In this document: in pieces, positions 1 to 10,433 of the stretch
How the letters are laid out: the number at the start of each line of letters is the position of its first letter
Numbering within the stretch: the first letter of the stretch is position 1
Assembly: GCF_000499845.2 (NCBI RefSeq)
Contig: NC_023758.2
Coordinates: 24,045,366 to 24,109,365, forward strand
DNA length: 64,000 bases
Origin: Phaseolus vulgaris
Lineage: Eukaryota > Streptophyta > Magnoliopsida > Fabales > Fabaceae
Reading direction: 5' to 3'
Made by a program: the position numbers and the translations under genes
Notes under the pieces: model-generated
What the model saw: the letters and a program-made list of their open reading frames with translations, nothing else
Databases searched by the model: none
What the model was told of the DNA's origin: nothing

Positions 1-2626
1 CCTAGTTTGTAATCATCTATCATTTTTGTTTCTATTTTATTTATTTATTTTGATTTCTTTATTTTATTATTGATAATTTTGTTCGATGTTAATTTAAAAA
101 ATATATTAAGTCATTATTAAGTTATACTTGATAACAATTTCTATCTTTATTATCCTTTTCTACGTATAATATGTTGTTCTCAATCTCACCAAAAATTACG
201 AAAAATTGAACTAAAATAAAGAGAAAATCTATAGAAAATTTTAAATTAAGAAATTTCAATTGGATAAAAGTAATTCAATAACTAAAATTATAAAACATAA
301 TTTCATGGATTTTGTAACGTATAAAAAGGGGTAAATTATAAAAAAAAAACTATTTTAAACATATAATGAGGTGTGATGTCATTAACTAGAATGAAAAGAT
401 GAACCACAATTTACTTACAATTAGAGTTTGCCTATATGGGTGAACTTGTCTCGTTATGTTAACATCAGTCTCTTTTGGGCTCACATTCACATAAAATCCA
501 TATTATAAAAGAAGATTTGTCGTATAGTAGGCATATTAAATAAACTTTAATTTTAAGAATTCACATTTACCCTCACAAAACCCACCGGTTATGTATATGA
601 GTTGACTCACGCGCTTGAAAGTATAAAAAACTTACATTCATGATTTTATTAAAAAATGCAAACTCACCATTGTCCATAACCAGTTTAGAACTGCCTAGAT
701 GTGGCATTTTTATTAGTTTTTCATCAAAAAATATACCAACTCACAGTCTACTTAGCTAGGAATCCAATTGTTTTCTATGTATTGCAAATACCAATTCAGA
801 TACTTACTTAACAACTCCTTTTATTAATATAATAATAATAATAATACAGGCAATGATATTTTAACTTCCTAATATATTTTTACAATTACTTGATATTTGT
901 CTTTCATCTTTTTATCCAACTATAAAAAAATATTTTTTTGAATAGGGAAATAATTCTTTAACGAACTATTAAAAAATACATTCACTTTATATCTGCTTTT
1001 TTTAATAAAATAATAACTTTGAAGTTGTCAATTAATGTAAAAAAAGAAAGGGTTGTGAACATATAATTTTTCGTTTTAATAGTCACACTATTCTTAAATG
1101 TAGGTTGTTAAGTAGTTGTTAGTTGTTGAATAGTAAAAATATCATTTTTTGAATATTACAAATATATATAATTTTAAAGTATTATTATTATTATATATTA
1201 GTAAAACAGAGTTGGTATGTGGTTTTTTAAAGAAAAATTTAAAAAAAATCTCAAAGTAGTTATTTTCTATTTTTATCATTCTTGTGTGGAAAATTCACTC
1301 TTGTGAAACCCATATTTAAGAAAAACTCATTTTGGTTGGACGACAAAAGTGATACTGTATGGAGTGTTGATTTAAGAAGGATTAGTAAAAATTATAATTT
1401 ATTTTTTCAGAGCAGTTTTTATATCACATCGAACTTACCCTAGTCCTAAAAGAGAAGAAACCAGCAAGAAAGGAATGAGAAAGGAAACTCCTACGCACGT
1501 GAAGCCTGACTCCAAGAAAGAGTGACAACAGAGTTGGAGATACCATAATTTGTTGTTACACACTTGAAAATTCCTCGTTACATATGGTATCAAAGAATTA
1601 TTATTGCTACATAAATGAATAATTTCATTATTCAAACACACTAAACTAACATTATTGTGCTTTATATACGACTGAGAGTACTTTTTTAACCTATTGAAAT
1701 GTGTCTGAGGAATTTTGCAGAACATTTTTGATGTAGTGAAGGGTAAGGATATTGGGTTGTTGTGTTTTGGTAGCGTAAGATTGAAAGAATGAGTGGTAAA
1801 ATAAGTAAGTTGAAGTTAAACGTAGGTGGGTGTGGGTTGTATGGTACTACTCTGCTCTTGTTGGCTTGAGTTTGTTTGTACGTAAAGGCAAAAAGCGATA
1901 AAGAATACGGAACTTTGTGGAGCTTCCAACTAAAGGCTTTTTCCTCAGAAGTAAACACCAAGAAAGAGTGAGGAAGTGAAACAATCTTAGACTATTAAGG
2001 AACCTCACTCAATGTTATTTACTATATCGTCTTATTCAATTTAATTACACTCTTGTTTTAACTAGTTGAGTTAATCCAATATTTGAAATAATATAAGTAT
2101 AGGAGCACTTGTAAATTAATGGTGTAGCAGTAGCATCTAAGTATGCTAACTAAATAAATTGAATGGAAGGTGAGACTACTTAATAGTGCCACCATATCAG
2201 GACACATTTCATTTCCAGCAACTTTAAGAAATAACAAAAGTGGGAAACTCATGACTCGGTGATAACCCCAGTTAGAAGATTTTATTATTTTCTCTTACAT
2301 ATATAATCCTCATTTGTTGATTCTAAAAAAAATTATTTTATTTTTTAATTAGATAATTTAATTCAATATATGGCTATTATTTACGTTGTTATAAGAATGT
2401 CAAATCAAAACAGTGGGGTAAAAACATATTTTTCCTGTATATATACATAAATAATCTTGGAGTATTTACATTTCATAATAAAGAATAAACATGATGTACT
2501 AAATATTTCTCATTCATGTGGTTGTGGTTCACAACATTGGATGAAAAGCACAGTTCAGCGAGACAGCGACACAACGAGGCAGAGAGTTGACAACTACTAG
2601 CTTTTACAAAAAAATAAAAAACAAAA
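1..2626. other. AT-rich intergenic DNA, no gene seen
   Basis: The stretch is very AT-rich, with homopolymer runs and short (AAT)n tracts near 829-846. The few open frames (for example minus strand around 1435-1961 and 2058-2252) have no recognisable domain, no convincing start context and a low-complexity composition. I see no coding, RNA or mobile element signal that I can support here. Confidence 0.5.
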
Positions 2627-2697
2627 TGCACCAGCCGGGAATCGAACCCGGGTCTGTACCGTGGCAGGGTACTATTCTACCACTAGACCACTGGTGC
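2627..2697 (-). tRNA. trnG-GCC: tRNA-Gly (anticodon GCC)
   Basis: Read on the minus strand, a 71-nt cloverleaf begins with acceptor GCACCAG (2697 downward) and closes with CTGGTGC plus discriminator A at 2627. The D arm carries GTGGTCTAGTGGTAGAAT, the anticodon arm reads CCTGCCACGG with GCC as anticodon, and the T arm contains the GGTTCGAATCCCGG box. There is no intron. A T-run follows on the plus strand before 2697 only as part of the flank; on the minus strand the downstream flank is rich in T, which suits pol III termination. It delivers glycine for GGC/GGT codons in cytosolic translation. Length and arms match nuclear plant tRNA-Gly(GCC). Confidence 0.95.
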
Positions 2698-3089
2698 TTT
2701 TTGTTACATATCTATCTTGTTTTATTTTTAATCATAGTATTATGTTGAGATATTTCATATTCTTCATCAGATTTCGTAAGTTAATTTGTACAAACAAAAT
2801 ACTTTCATCAGTTCTATGTTTTGAAAATGAATATATGAACAATGAAATATTGAGATCTCAATATTAAAATTTCTTGACATTTTTTTTCTTTTCTTAATGC
2901 ATCTTATCACATATTGTAATTACACCTGAATATATTTTGACTTTATAAAATAATCTCATTTTTCTTTCTTTTAAAAAATAAGCCTGTTTTTTTTAATAAG
3001 AGGGGAGGCTGATTTCCTTATGTAAGTTACTAATTTGTTTTTACTTTTGTGTAGTTTTATATTTAATTTTTTATTATATTTTATTTTTG

Positions 3090-3518
3090 AACGGGGTTGG
3101 AACCAAGAATTCAAGTTGTTTCTCTTTTCTGCCTTCTCGATTGGTCGATATACACTCTTATTTCTCTCTAAGCAAGCTCCTCATTCTTCTTTTCTTCCTT
3201 TGCTTCTCGACCTCCACAAAGTCCAGACTCGGATGACACCCGTAAAGAACACTCCGACGCTCAAGTCAAATTTAGTATTCGACATTCGATATTTTAAGTA
3301 CTGTATAATGACGTACTTGATTCTTATATTTTGTGCCTATTTATATGATTGTGATGGACCTTTCTTATTGGGTCATGTTAGAGAGTTGAGTCATGTTTAG
3401 AAGTGTATTACCTATCTCTTGATTGTTGATTAGTCTCACTACTTCTGCTTAAACGTAATTGGCTTTGTAATGTCGGTCAGGTCATAGTCTCGGTCGTGCC
3501 GATTAGTACTTGTACATT
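3090..3518 (-). repeat. LTR fragment of Tat/Ogre-like Ty3/gypsy type
   Basis: Positions 3251-3268 read ACTCCGACGCTCAAGTCA, the reverse complement of a U5 motif (TGACTTGAGCGTCGGAGT) that I associate with Tat/Ogre LTRs and that recurs in four other LTR families in this window. The flanking text (Asp- and Arg-poor, CT-rich leader, then AT-rich sequence to about 3518) resembles an LTR in minus orientation. No target duplication was found, so the ends are approximate. Confidence 0.5.
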
Positions 3519-3630
3519 TTTTTCTTTGTAAGAAATAACTTTCTATTTAATTTTATTTTTAACAACTTATAAAATCCTCACATTTTAATTTTCTTTTTTT
3601 CTTAAACCCATAGGTAGACCCTTATCTAAG

Positions 3631-3864
3631 TCATTTTGTTAAACAAACTCCATGACCAGGTTTGAAAACTGTTAATGGACTACCATCTGAGCTTGATCCA
3701 AGGCCGAAGTTGGAGCTACTTGAAGATGGGTTATATCTTATTCGTGCTAGGCCTTTAATGGCTTTTACTTCATGCATCCCCATAACTGGCTGAAATGACT
3801 GAATTACCCTGTCCACTTTTCTCTCTGTGCACCTCACAAACCACTTCAACTGCTTTTGTGCCAT
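3631..3864 (-). CDS. small hypothetical protein (77 aa)
   Basis: An uninterrupted 77-codon frame starts at the ATG at 3864 and ends with TGA at 3631. The one codon further upstream in frame is GTG, so I place the start at 3864. The start follows a CT-rich leader (3868-3905), as is common for plant 5' UTRs. The protein is basic at the N-terminus (MAQKQLKWFVRCTERKVDR), has a serine run near residues 47-52 and no signal peptide or membrane segment. I do not recognise the family. It could be a short single-exon gene, the first exon of a spliced gene, or a decayed gene fragment; codon usage is ordinary. It lies between an LTR fragment and the LRR gene, both on the same strand. Confidence 0.4.
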   Translation of the reverse strand: MAQKQLKWFVRCTERKVDRVIQSFQPVMGMHEVKAIKGLARIRYNPSSSSSNFGLGSSSDGSPLTVFKPGHGVCLTK

Positions 3865-4528
3865 CACCGCTAGAGAAGAAGAAGAAGAGAATGAGAACGT
3901 TACACTTAGAAGAAGAAGTAAGCAAAAAATATTTTTTTATGAAAAGCTCATTTTAGAAAAACACATTTTATAAAGTATTATATACATTCTGAAAAGTTTG
4001 TTTTAAAATTTATGGAGTATATTTTATAAATTCTGTAAAACATGTTCAAGAAAGAATCCACAAATTACTTTAAAGAAAAGTAAAATAATAATTTTGAAAA
4101 TTGTTGGGCGTAGAGTTAAAAGTCTAATTTAAAAAAGTACATTCATTAAAAGTCCTAAACCAAGAAAATTTATTTGCCAAACCTATTGTGCTTATCAAAC
4201 CTTAAATTCTTCATAATTTAAAAAGACTGTTAAAACTTAACTTTGTGACTAATTTTTTTCCATACTTTATAATATGATTCTTTGTAGTCATGTAATGTTT
4301 TTACCAATAAAAAGCAAGTGGTCATGCAATGTTGACGACTAGTATTGAATGGTCACGATGCATTCCACATGGTTCACGTGGCTGCAAGTTGCAACGTCTG
4401 CGAGGGACAAAATCTTATCGTTGACCAAAACCCTCTCATAGACTCATGTATTAGTACATTATTTAAGATTTAAGATAAGATATATCATCATCATAAATCA
4501 AGAAGGAGAAAGTAAAAAAAATAAAAAA
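3865..4528. other. AT-rich intergenic spacer
   Basis: About 660 bp between the small ORF and the 3' end of the LRR gene. It is AT-rich with scattered A/T runs. The part near 4320-4440 is less AT-rich, but no ORF or element was recognised. It should include the 3' UTR of the LRR gene (minus strand, below 4529). Confidence 0.4.
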
Positions 4529-5782
4529 TTATTCAGTAGTTGAGACAAATCTGTTACACTGTGCCAATGACTTCTGTTGTCCACCTTGGCAGAAAAAGAA
4601 AGTATGAGGACACCTGTACAAGCAGTTATCCACTAAACTCACGTTCGCAGAATCGCGTTTCAATGTTAACAAGGGCCGAGGAATCCCTCCCACCAAGTAA
4701 TTCCCCCTCAACAGAAGCCTCTCCAACGGAGTCACCCCCGTTTTGGGAGACACCGTTTTCTCCGCTAACTGGGTCGCTATTCGCCCTGTGAACTCGTTAT
4801 TCTCCAAGGACAACGACGATAACTTCGGCATCATCGCCATGAATGACGGCAAAAACCCCTCAAGCCTGTTGTTGCTCAAATCAACCGCTATAAGTCTGCT
4901 CCGCGACTCCACTCCCTTATAAGGTGCTTCAACCTTCGTGAACTCGTTGAAGGACAGCGTCAACTGCTGCAACGACGGAAGCTCGAAGAAAACCGAAGGA
5001 ATTAAACCACTCATTCGGTTGGAGCTGAAATCCACCACCTGCAACCTCTTCAAATTCCTGAAGCTTTCACTCGATAAGACACCGTTTAAATTGTTGTTCC
5101 GAATTGATATCTGAACCAGCGAGACAGGGAGCGAGGCCGATAACTCTCCCGCGATGGAGTTATCGCTGAAATCGAGGTATTTAAGGTTTGTGAATGTGTC
5201 AAAGTTTGGTAGGTGGGTGTTGAGATTGTTGGATTGGAGTTCGAGTCTTTTAAGGTTGTGGAAGCCTTGTGGGATTGTTCCTCGTAGGTTGTTGCTGTCG
5301 AGGTAAAGCTCTTCGAGGCTGGGGAGTGTGCCGAGGGAAGGGGGTATCTCGCCGGAGAAGGAGTTGGACGAGAGACTGAGTCGGCGGAGGCGAGTTAGGT
5401 TTGAAAAGGAATCAGGAATTTGGGCGGAGAAGTTGTTTTTGGAGAGATCGAGTGTTTGTAGAAAAGGAAGGTTCCACGTGAAGGTGAGAGAGCCAACATA
5501 ACCCGCTTGGTCCAGCGCAAGTTCAGTGACTCGACTAAGGCCTGAAACGACGACGTCGCATCTGAAGCCGCACGTGAATTTGTCGGCGAATAGGTTGTCG
5601 CAGGGGTCGAGGGTGAAGTCCCAGGAACTGACGCAAGAGCCTGGGATCACCGAAGCTTGTTCCAAACCTTGCTTTAACTCCTTGAGAACCTCTGCATCTC
5701 CCCAATGTGTCTTCGATTCAGCACCCAATAATAGACACCAAATTGCGATGATCGTAGATAGAGGGACACAGAGAGACCCCAT
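4529..5782 (-). CDS. secreted leucine-rich repeat protein (receptor-like, no kinase)
   Basis: An intronless frame of 417 codons from the ATG at 5782 to TAA at 4529. An in-frame ATG at 5872 would add 30 residues, but I prefer 5782 because it is followed at once by a hydrophobic signal peptide (MGSLCVPLSTIIAIWCLLLG). After it comes an N-terminal LRR cap with a cysteine group (SCVSSWDFTLDPC, then FTCGFRC), then about ten plant-type LRRs with LxxLDLSxNxFSxxIP spacing (for example LQTLDLSKNNFSAQIP and LRRLSLSSNSFSGEIP), and a C-terminal cysteine cap (DNCLYRCPHTFFFC). There is no transmembrane helix or kinase domain, so the product is probably extracellular, with a role in wall or signalling contacts (inference). 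Many plant LRR-only proteins have this architecture. The frame is intact. Confidence 0.85.
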   Translation of the reverse strand: MGSLCVPLSTIIAIWCLLLGAESKTHWGDAEVLKELKQGLEQASVIPGSCVSSWDFTLDPCDNLFADKFTCGFRCDVVVSGLSRVTELALDQAGYVGSLTFTWNLPFLQTLDLSKNNFSAQIPDSFSNLTRLRRLSLSSNSFSGEIPPSLGTLPSLEELYLDSNNLRGTIPQGFHNLKRLELQSNNLNTHLPNFDTFTNLKYLDFSDNSIAGELSASLPVSLVQISIRNNNLNGVLSSESFRNLKRLQVVDFSSNRMSGLIPSVFFELPSLQQLTLSFNEFTKVEAPYKGVESRSRLIAVDLSNNRLEGFLPSFMAMMPKLSSLSLENNEFTGRIATQLAEKTVSPKTGVTPLERLLLRGNYLVGGIPRPLLTLKRDSANVSLVDNCLYRCPHTFFFCQGGQQKSLAQCNRFVSTTE

Positions 5783-5872
5783 TCCTGCTTTCCACTTTTT
5801 GATTTTGATGGCGATGGAAGAAACGAGCAGAGAGAGAAAGGTGGGTTTTTGTGGAGCGTAGGCTTCTTCCAC

Positions 5873-6187
5873 TTTTGGGTGAGTGGCTTCACGACAGAAC
5901 TGAACTCAGATGCTTGTCCGGTGCACCAACCTTTTCTAAATTCACATTATTTTTATTCTTTATACAAACAAGAAAGGTACAAACCCTTTTTCTGGCAGTT
6001 TGTACAGGGTTTACCCAGTGTTGTGGATATTTATATGTATGAATCTTGGATTAGTAGTACTTTATTTATTTATTTAAATTTAGCCGTTATGTTTCCTAAT
6101 AATTTTATAATGATTATGATATATTGAAAATTCATATATTTTATACAATCCTATTATAAACTTTAATAATATTTATTTAATAATATT
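5873..6187. other. upstream region of the LRR gene
   Basis: Three hundred bp of AT-rich DNA upstream of the LRR gene. Small plus-strand frames here overlap the gene 5' end or AT-rich sequence and carry no recognisable domain. The last five bases (ATATT, 6183-6187) are the left target duplication of the neighbouring LTR. Confidence 0.4.
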
Positions 6188-6908
6188 TATTTTCGTCGGT
6201 CAGTTGTTTTTTCCTCAAAAGCAGATGATGTCTCCTCCTATTTTTTTGGTGGTTTTTGCTCTCTCCTTGGATGGTCGAGAGTGGTTTCGTTGAAACAGAG
6301 GGGATCCTATTGGTTGATTGCACTCCGACGATCAAGTCAGTACTGGACTAAGAAACAATAAGTATGTAAAGCAATTTAAATCTTAGAAACGACGTACCTG
6401 TCTAGGGTTCTTACCACCCTTTATATAGGTTGTGTCTAGGTCAACTCCATGTCCCACGAGGATCTTTTCTTAAGTGGAATTAGCGAGGCATCGTATGACG
6501 CGTTGCACAAGCTTAGCGCAGCCGCTGCACAGGACTTTCCTCTTCCTTCTGGAGTGCAAAATCTTAACAGTATGGCCGCCAGGGTACCAACTCATGCCCC
6601 AGAGCGCTGTGGGGCCATCTGTTTTATGGGTGTCCTAAGTATTCACATGTCATGAATGCAGTCTTTCCTTGGAAACCCTAACTCTTATGGGCCTTAACAC
6701 TTCCAATGATTATTTACTTGTGTGTGCTAGGCCTGAACGTACTATACACACCACGTGTATGAACCCTCCCATGATTTAGGTCCTTCTTATGTCTGGATGA
6801 TAACTCATTATTATTTCTGGGATTCACTTATGTTGCTCATTAATGTGACCAAACCACCAAGGTCCGATGTCAAAGTCCGACGTCGATGTCTGAGGTCTGA
6901 CCAGTACA
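6188..6908 (-). mobile_element. solo LTR, Tat/Ogre-like Ty3/gypsy, minus orientation
   Basis: Both sides carry ATATT (6183-6187 and 6909-6913), a 5-bp target duplication. On the minus strand the element starts TGTACTGGTCAG and ends with a degraded TA instead of CA. A TATA box (CCTATATAAAG) lies on the minus strand at 6418-6428. Positions 6321-6340 hold the U5 motif CACTCCGACGATCAAGTCAG. The same LTR, with clear similarity over most of its length, is found split at 23142-23299 and 31246-31794. No internal region is present, so it is a solo LTR left by recombination between two LTRs (inference). Its start resembles those of the LTRs at 36421 and 47508 (TGTACCGTC). Confidence 0.8.
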
Positions 6909-7157
6909 ATATTATTATTTTAATATTTTTTTATATCATTTAATTACAAATTTATTTTTTATTATGTATATTTATATTTATATATATTCATTATATAAAA
7001 ATTGTATATAACTCTCTTGATTTGATTGTTAAAGTATAATTTTTCTTTATAGAAATGATACTTTGAAAATCATAAAAATTGTATGCTATGATTTAGATAT
7101 AAATATATATAATAAAAAATAATTAAATGATATAAAAAATATTAAAATAATAATATT
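6909..7157. repeat. AT-rich imperfect inverted repeat (hairpin, MITE-like)
   Basis: The left arm (about 6909-6980) and the right arm (about 7097-7157) are near reverse complements over some 60 bases, including TTTAATATTTTTTTATATC against its complement. The loop is about 115 bp. It could be a foldback MITE or simple AT-rich sequence; no clean flanking duplication is visible. The neighbouring LTR inserted at its left edge. Confidence 0.5.
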
Positions 7158-8689
7158 AAGGATTATAACTTCATATAAAAAATATATCAGTGTGAATATA
7201 TCATTACCTTTAACACCTTACTCGGTAGGTTGGTGAATATTCAGGCAACGTGGTTGTAAAGTCCAACTTTCGTTTGCACTTTGGGTCCCAACGCTAAAGC
7301 TTAGTTATTTGTGCTTTAGACATTTTTATCATAACTTTCAATTTTCGCAAACTCATTCAAATCACTTTTCTATCTTTTACAAATATATAATTTCTATTGT
7401 TGCTTCCAACCAACCATTGCTAGAAAACACAGGATTTGATAGATTAGGTGTCACCCTAAGTCATACATTTGGTACATGCATCATTTCTTCACTACAACAA
7501 TAGTTATATGAGCAACAATTATGTAAATCCAACTTTTCTTTAACTTCTATCTTTTACTTAAATCTCACACTTATCATTAACCCAAAAACATTGTCATACA
7601 CTCTATTAATTAATTACGCTTCAAATTGTCATATTTATTTTAAAAAAATATTCTCTTCTTCTCCGTTTATCTTTAAATTTAAGAAAAAATTGTCTATTTT
7701 TTATTTATTTAATTTATAATTAATTTATATATATATATATATATTATAAAATATAAAATGAAAAATCTTATAACTATTTTATCATAATAACAAATTATTA
7801 TATTTCTTAATTTTAAAAAATTAAACCACACTTTAAAAGTGACGAGATGATTATTTATTTATAATTATGAGTGGGATGGAACACAAAATTTCAACATGAG
7901 ATGCTTGTCAACCTAAAATTGATGGTATTAAATTAAAAAGAAAGAAAGCACCAATAATATTTTGACACCCTTTACTCTGAACACAATTACTTAATAACCT
8001 CACTATAATATCATAATAATATAACATTTAAAAATTGTCTTTTAGGAGAATGGTAGTTTCGAATCCCATTTTTTATGTGCAACCAATTCACAACTCTTTT
8101 ATAATAATAGTAGCATTTTAATAAATAGTATTTTGACAAATAACTATATAAATGATTGTATAGATAATATTACTTGTCAACACTCATCTTTTGAATTTAA
8201 ATATTCATATTATTATATTATTGTAATAAGTTGTGAAATAAAAAAGTGTTAAAATATCATTACTAAAAATATAATAGACAAAGAAAGAGAAGAAAAAAAC
8301 ACCTTGAGTTACTAAAAAAAGTAAAATAAATTATATTAGTTTTTGACACTAATATTAGTATTCTATATTGCAAACACATTTATAACAAATTCTGCAGGTG
8401 TTGGAATGTCAATAATTGAACTACCCATTAATAATTAAAATGCTTATGTCAAGTCGATGAATTGTTGCAAGTGAATTACCTATTCCGTTAAACATATTTT
8501 CTTAGTTAAACCACTTTTTATTTTATTCATAGAAAAGGAAAGTTTTACAACAACTTAAACAGTTACCAATCAACCTCCTTGACATGACTTGAACAACTTA
8601 AATATTTTTTTCTATCCATATCTAACAGTCACCTATTAAATGAATAAGTTAGGCGCAAATTCTTCCTACACTCAATATTTTTAACCTCC
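7158..8689. other. AT-rich intergenic DNA
   Basis: No gene or element recognised. There is an (AT)n tract around 7730-7744 and several A/T runs. Short frames (7309-7503) show no domain. Confidence 0.4.
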
Positions 8690-9315
8690 ACCTTACATAT
8701 TTTTTTAATTTCTGAAAATATTTTTATTCTGGAAAAAAATCTGAAATTGAAAATAATAATTCTGAAAAAATAAATCTGAAAGAGGTTATTGTATTTAGTA
8801 AATAAAAATCTAGAAACAAAAATCAAAATTCCATTCCAAAAAAGTAGATATGGAAAAGAGATTATTGTGTTATGGAAATAAAAATAAAAAATCAAAAGCC
8901 CAATTCCAGATAAAAAAGTCCATAATAAAGAAAATAAATCTGGAAACATATTCTAAAAAAGAGATTCGAAATGTATTTTTATATGTATAATTTTTAAGGA
9001 CATTTTCGTCTTTTCTACTAAAATCGGGTGCAATGATATGATGCAGGAAACATCAATTTTGAAGCCCATTTAATAAAGGTAATGAAAACCCAACATAATT
9101 TTAAAATTCCAAAAATAATCTTTATTTTTAAAATGAAAATCCAGAATAAAAAATAATACATTCCAAAAAAATAGATCTGGAAGAGCTTTGTGTGTTCCAG
9201 ATATAAAAATCCGGATAAAAATCAAAAGTCCATTCCCAATAAGAAAATCTGTAATAAAAAAATAATACATTAAAGACATTTTCGTCTTTTCCATTGAAAT
9301 TGGGTGCAAGGAAGC
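8690..9315. repeat. diverged local direct repeats (~120-130 bp)
   Basis: A segment of about 120-130 bp recurs imperfectly around 8725-8840, 8830-8960 and 9120-9260, each with TCTGGAA-like starts and AAAATCAAAA(G/T)TCCATTCC. A second shared block, ACATTTTCGTCTTTTC followed by a GGGTGCAA(T/G)GA box, occurs at about 8999-9035 and 9275-9312. These are old tandem duplications. They create open minus-strand frames with low-complexity products that I do not consider genes. Confidence 0.55.
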
Positions 9316-10433
9316 AATTGCGTTTAATAAATTGATCAGTTGGGCCCAGTTTGAGAGAGGGCTGTCTAAGGCCGGGCCTGTACTAAACCAGTTTTTGAAC
9401 TCCATTATTGAGTGGGAGACTAAAAATTTGTGTAGTATTTTCAGGATTTATGCATAAAGCATAAAAAAATAACATTCTCACGTTCTCAACATACCTAATT
9501 ACCTACCCTCCTATCCTATCTCTCCTCTTAAATTTCAATGTTCCACTCCGTGCTACAACAATGGCCGCTGTGTCAACATGTCCAATAACTCACCTAAAAA
9601 TAAATAAATGATTCTGAATTGGCATGCCCACCCAAAGAAAAAGTATAAAAAAAAAATCCCCAATTTTCTAAATTCGTAGCTTTAACATATCCTAAGCTTA
9701 TTTTTTATTCACAATTTGGAGGACTAAAACGAGATACGATTTAATATATAAGGACACCTGAAGTGGTAGGTTGAAGGAGCTGGTTTGGTGAATAAACTTT
9801 TAATAGTATCCCTTGTTAATTAGTTCTCTCTGATCAGGTGAAGTGTTCAATCCTTATACAGATTTCTAATTTTATTACAGTATACGTAAATGAAGAAACT
9901 TGCATACAAATGTGTGTAACAGCATGCAACTGTGAGATTGCAAGCAAACAGGAGAAAGAGTAGAAAGGTGGCTGATTTAGATTTAAACAATTTTTTTATC
10001 TTAACCCTTTTAAGTTAATCTTAAGGTTAAGATAGTGTTATATATCATTTCTCATTTTAAGATTTGGAACTAATTTTAATATGTAGGTCTTTAATTTTGA
10101 ATAAATCTTGATTAGGAAGACTAGGTGTATCTAAGTAATATGATTATATATACTTAAAAGCAAGGAACATAACATACTCACTCAATGTGAACTTAAAATA
10201 ATATCAAATAAAATACATTCTTGCTGTTTTTCAGACCACACTCTAGGCAAACACCATATATAAGCTAGTTAATTCTCTACCTGGATAGAGATAGAGAGGT
10301 TTTTGGGTTTACAGATCCAATAGGAAGATAGCAGAAAGCATGCATGCATAAATAACAAGTGGTAGCAGCTAGTTAACATTAATATAATTTACATGGGTTA
10401 CTACTGAGGCATGCAAATTGAAGTAGCAGTCAA
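9316..10433. other. intergenic, includes 3' UTR of the TM6 gene
   Basis: Mostly AT-rich spacer. The part just below 10434 must hold the 3' UTR and polyadenylation region of the MADS-box gene on the minus strand. No other feature is supported. Confidence 0.4.

Noticed and set aside
4540..5861. Plus-strand ORFs at 4540-4791 and 5526-5861
   Set aside because: Antisense shadows of the LRR gene.
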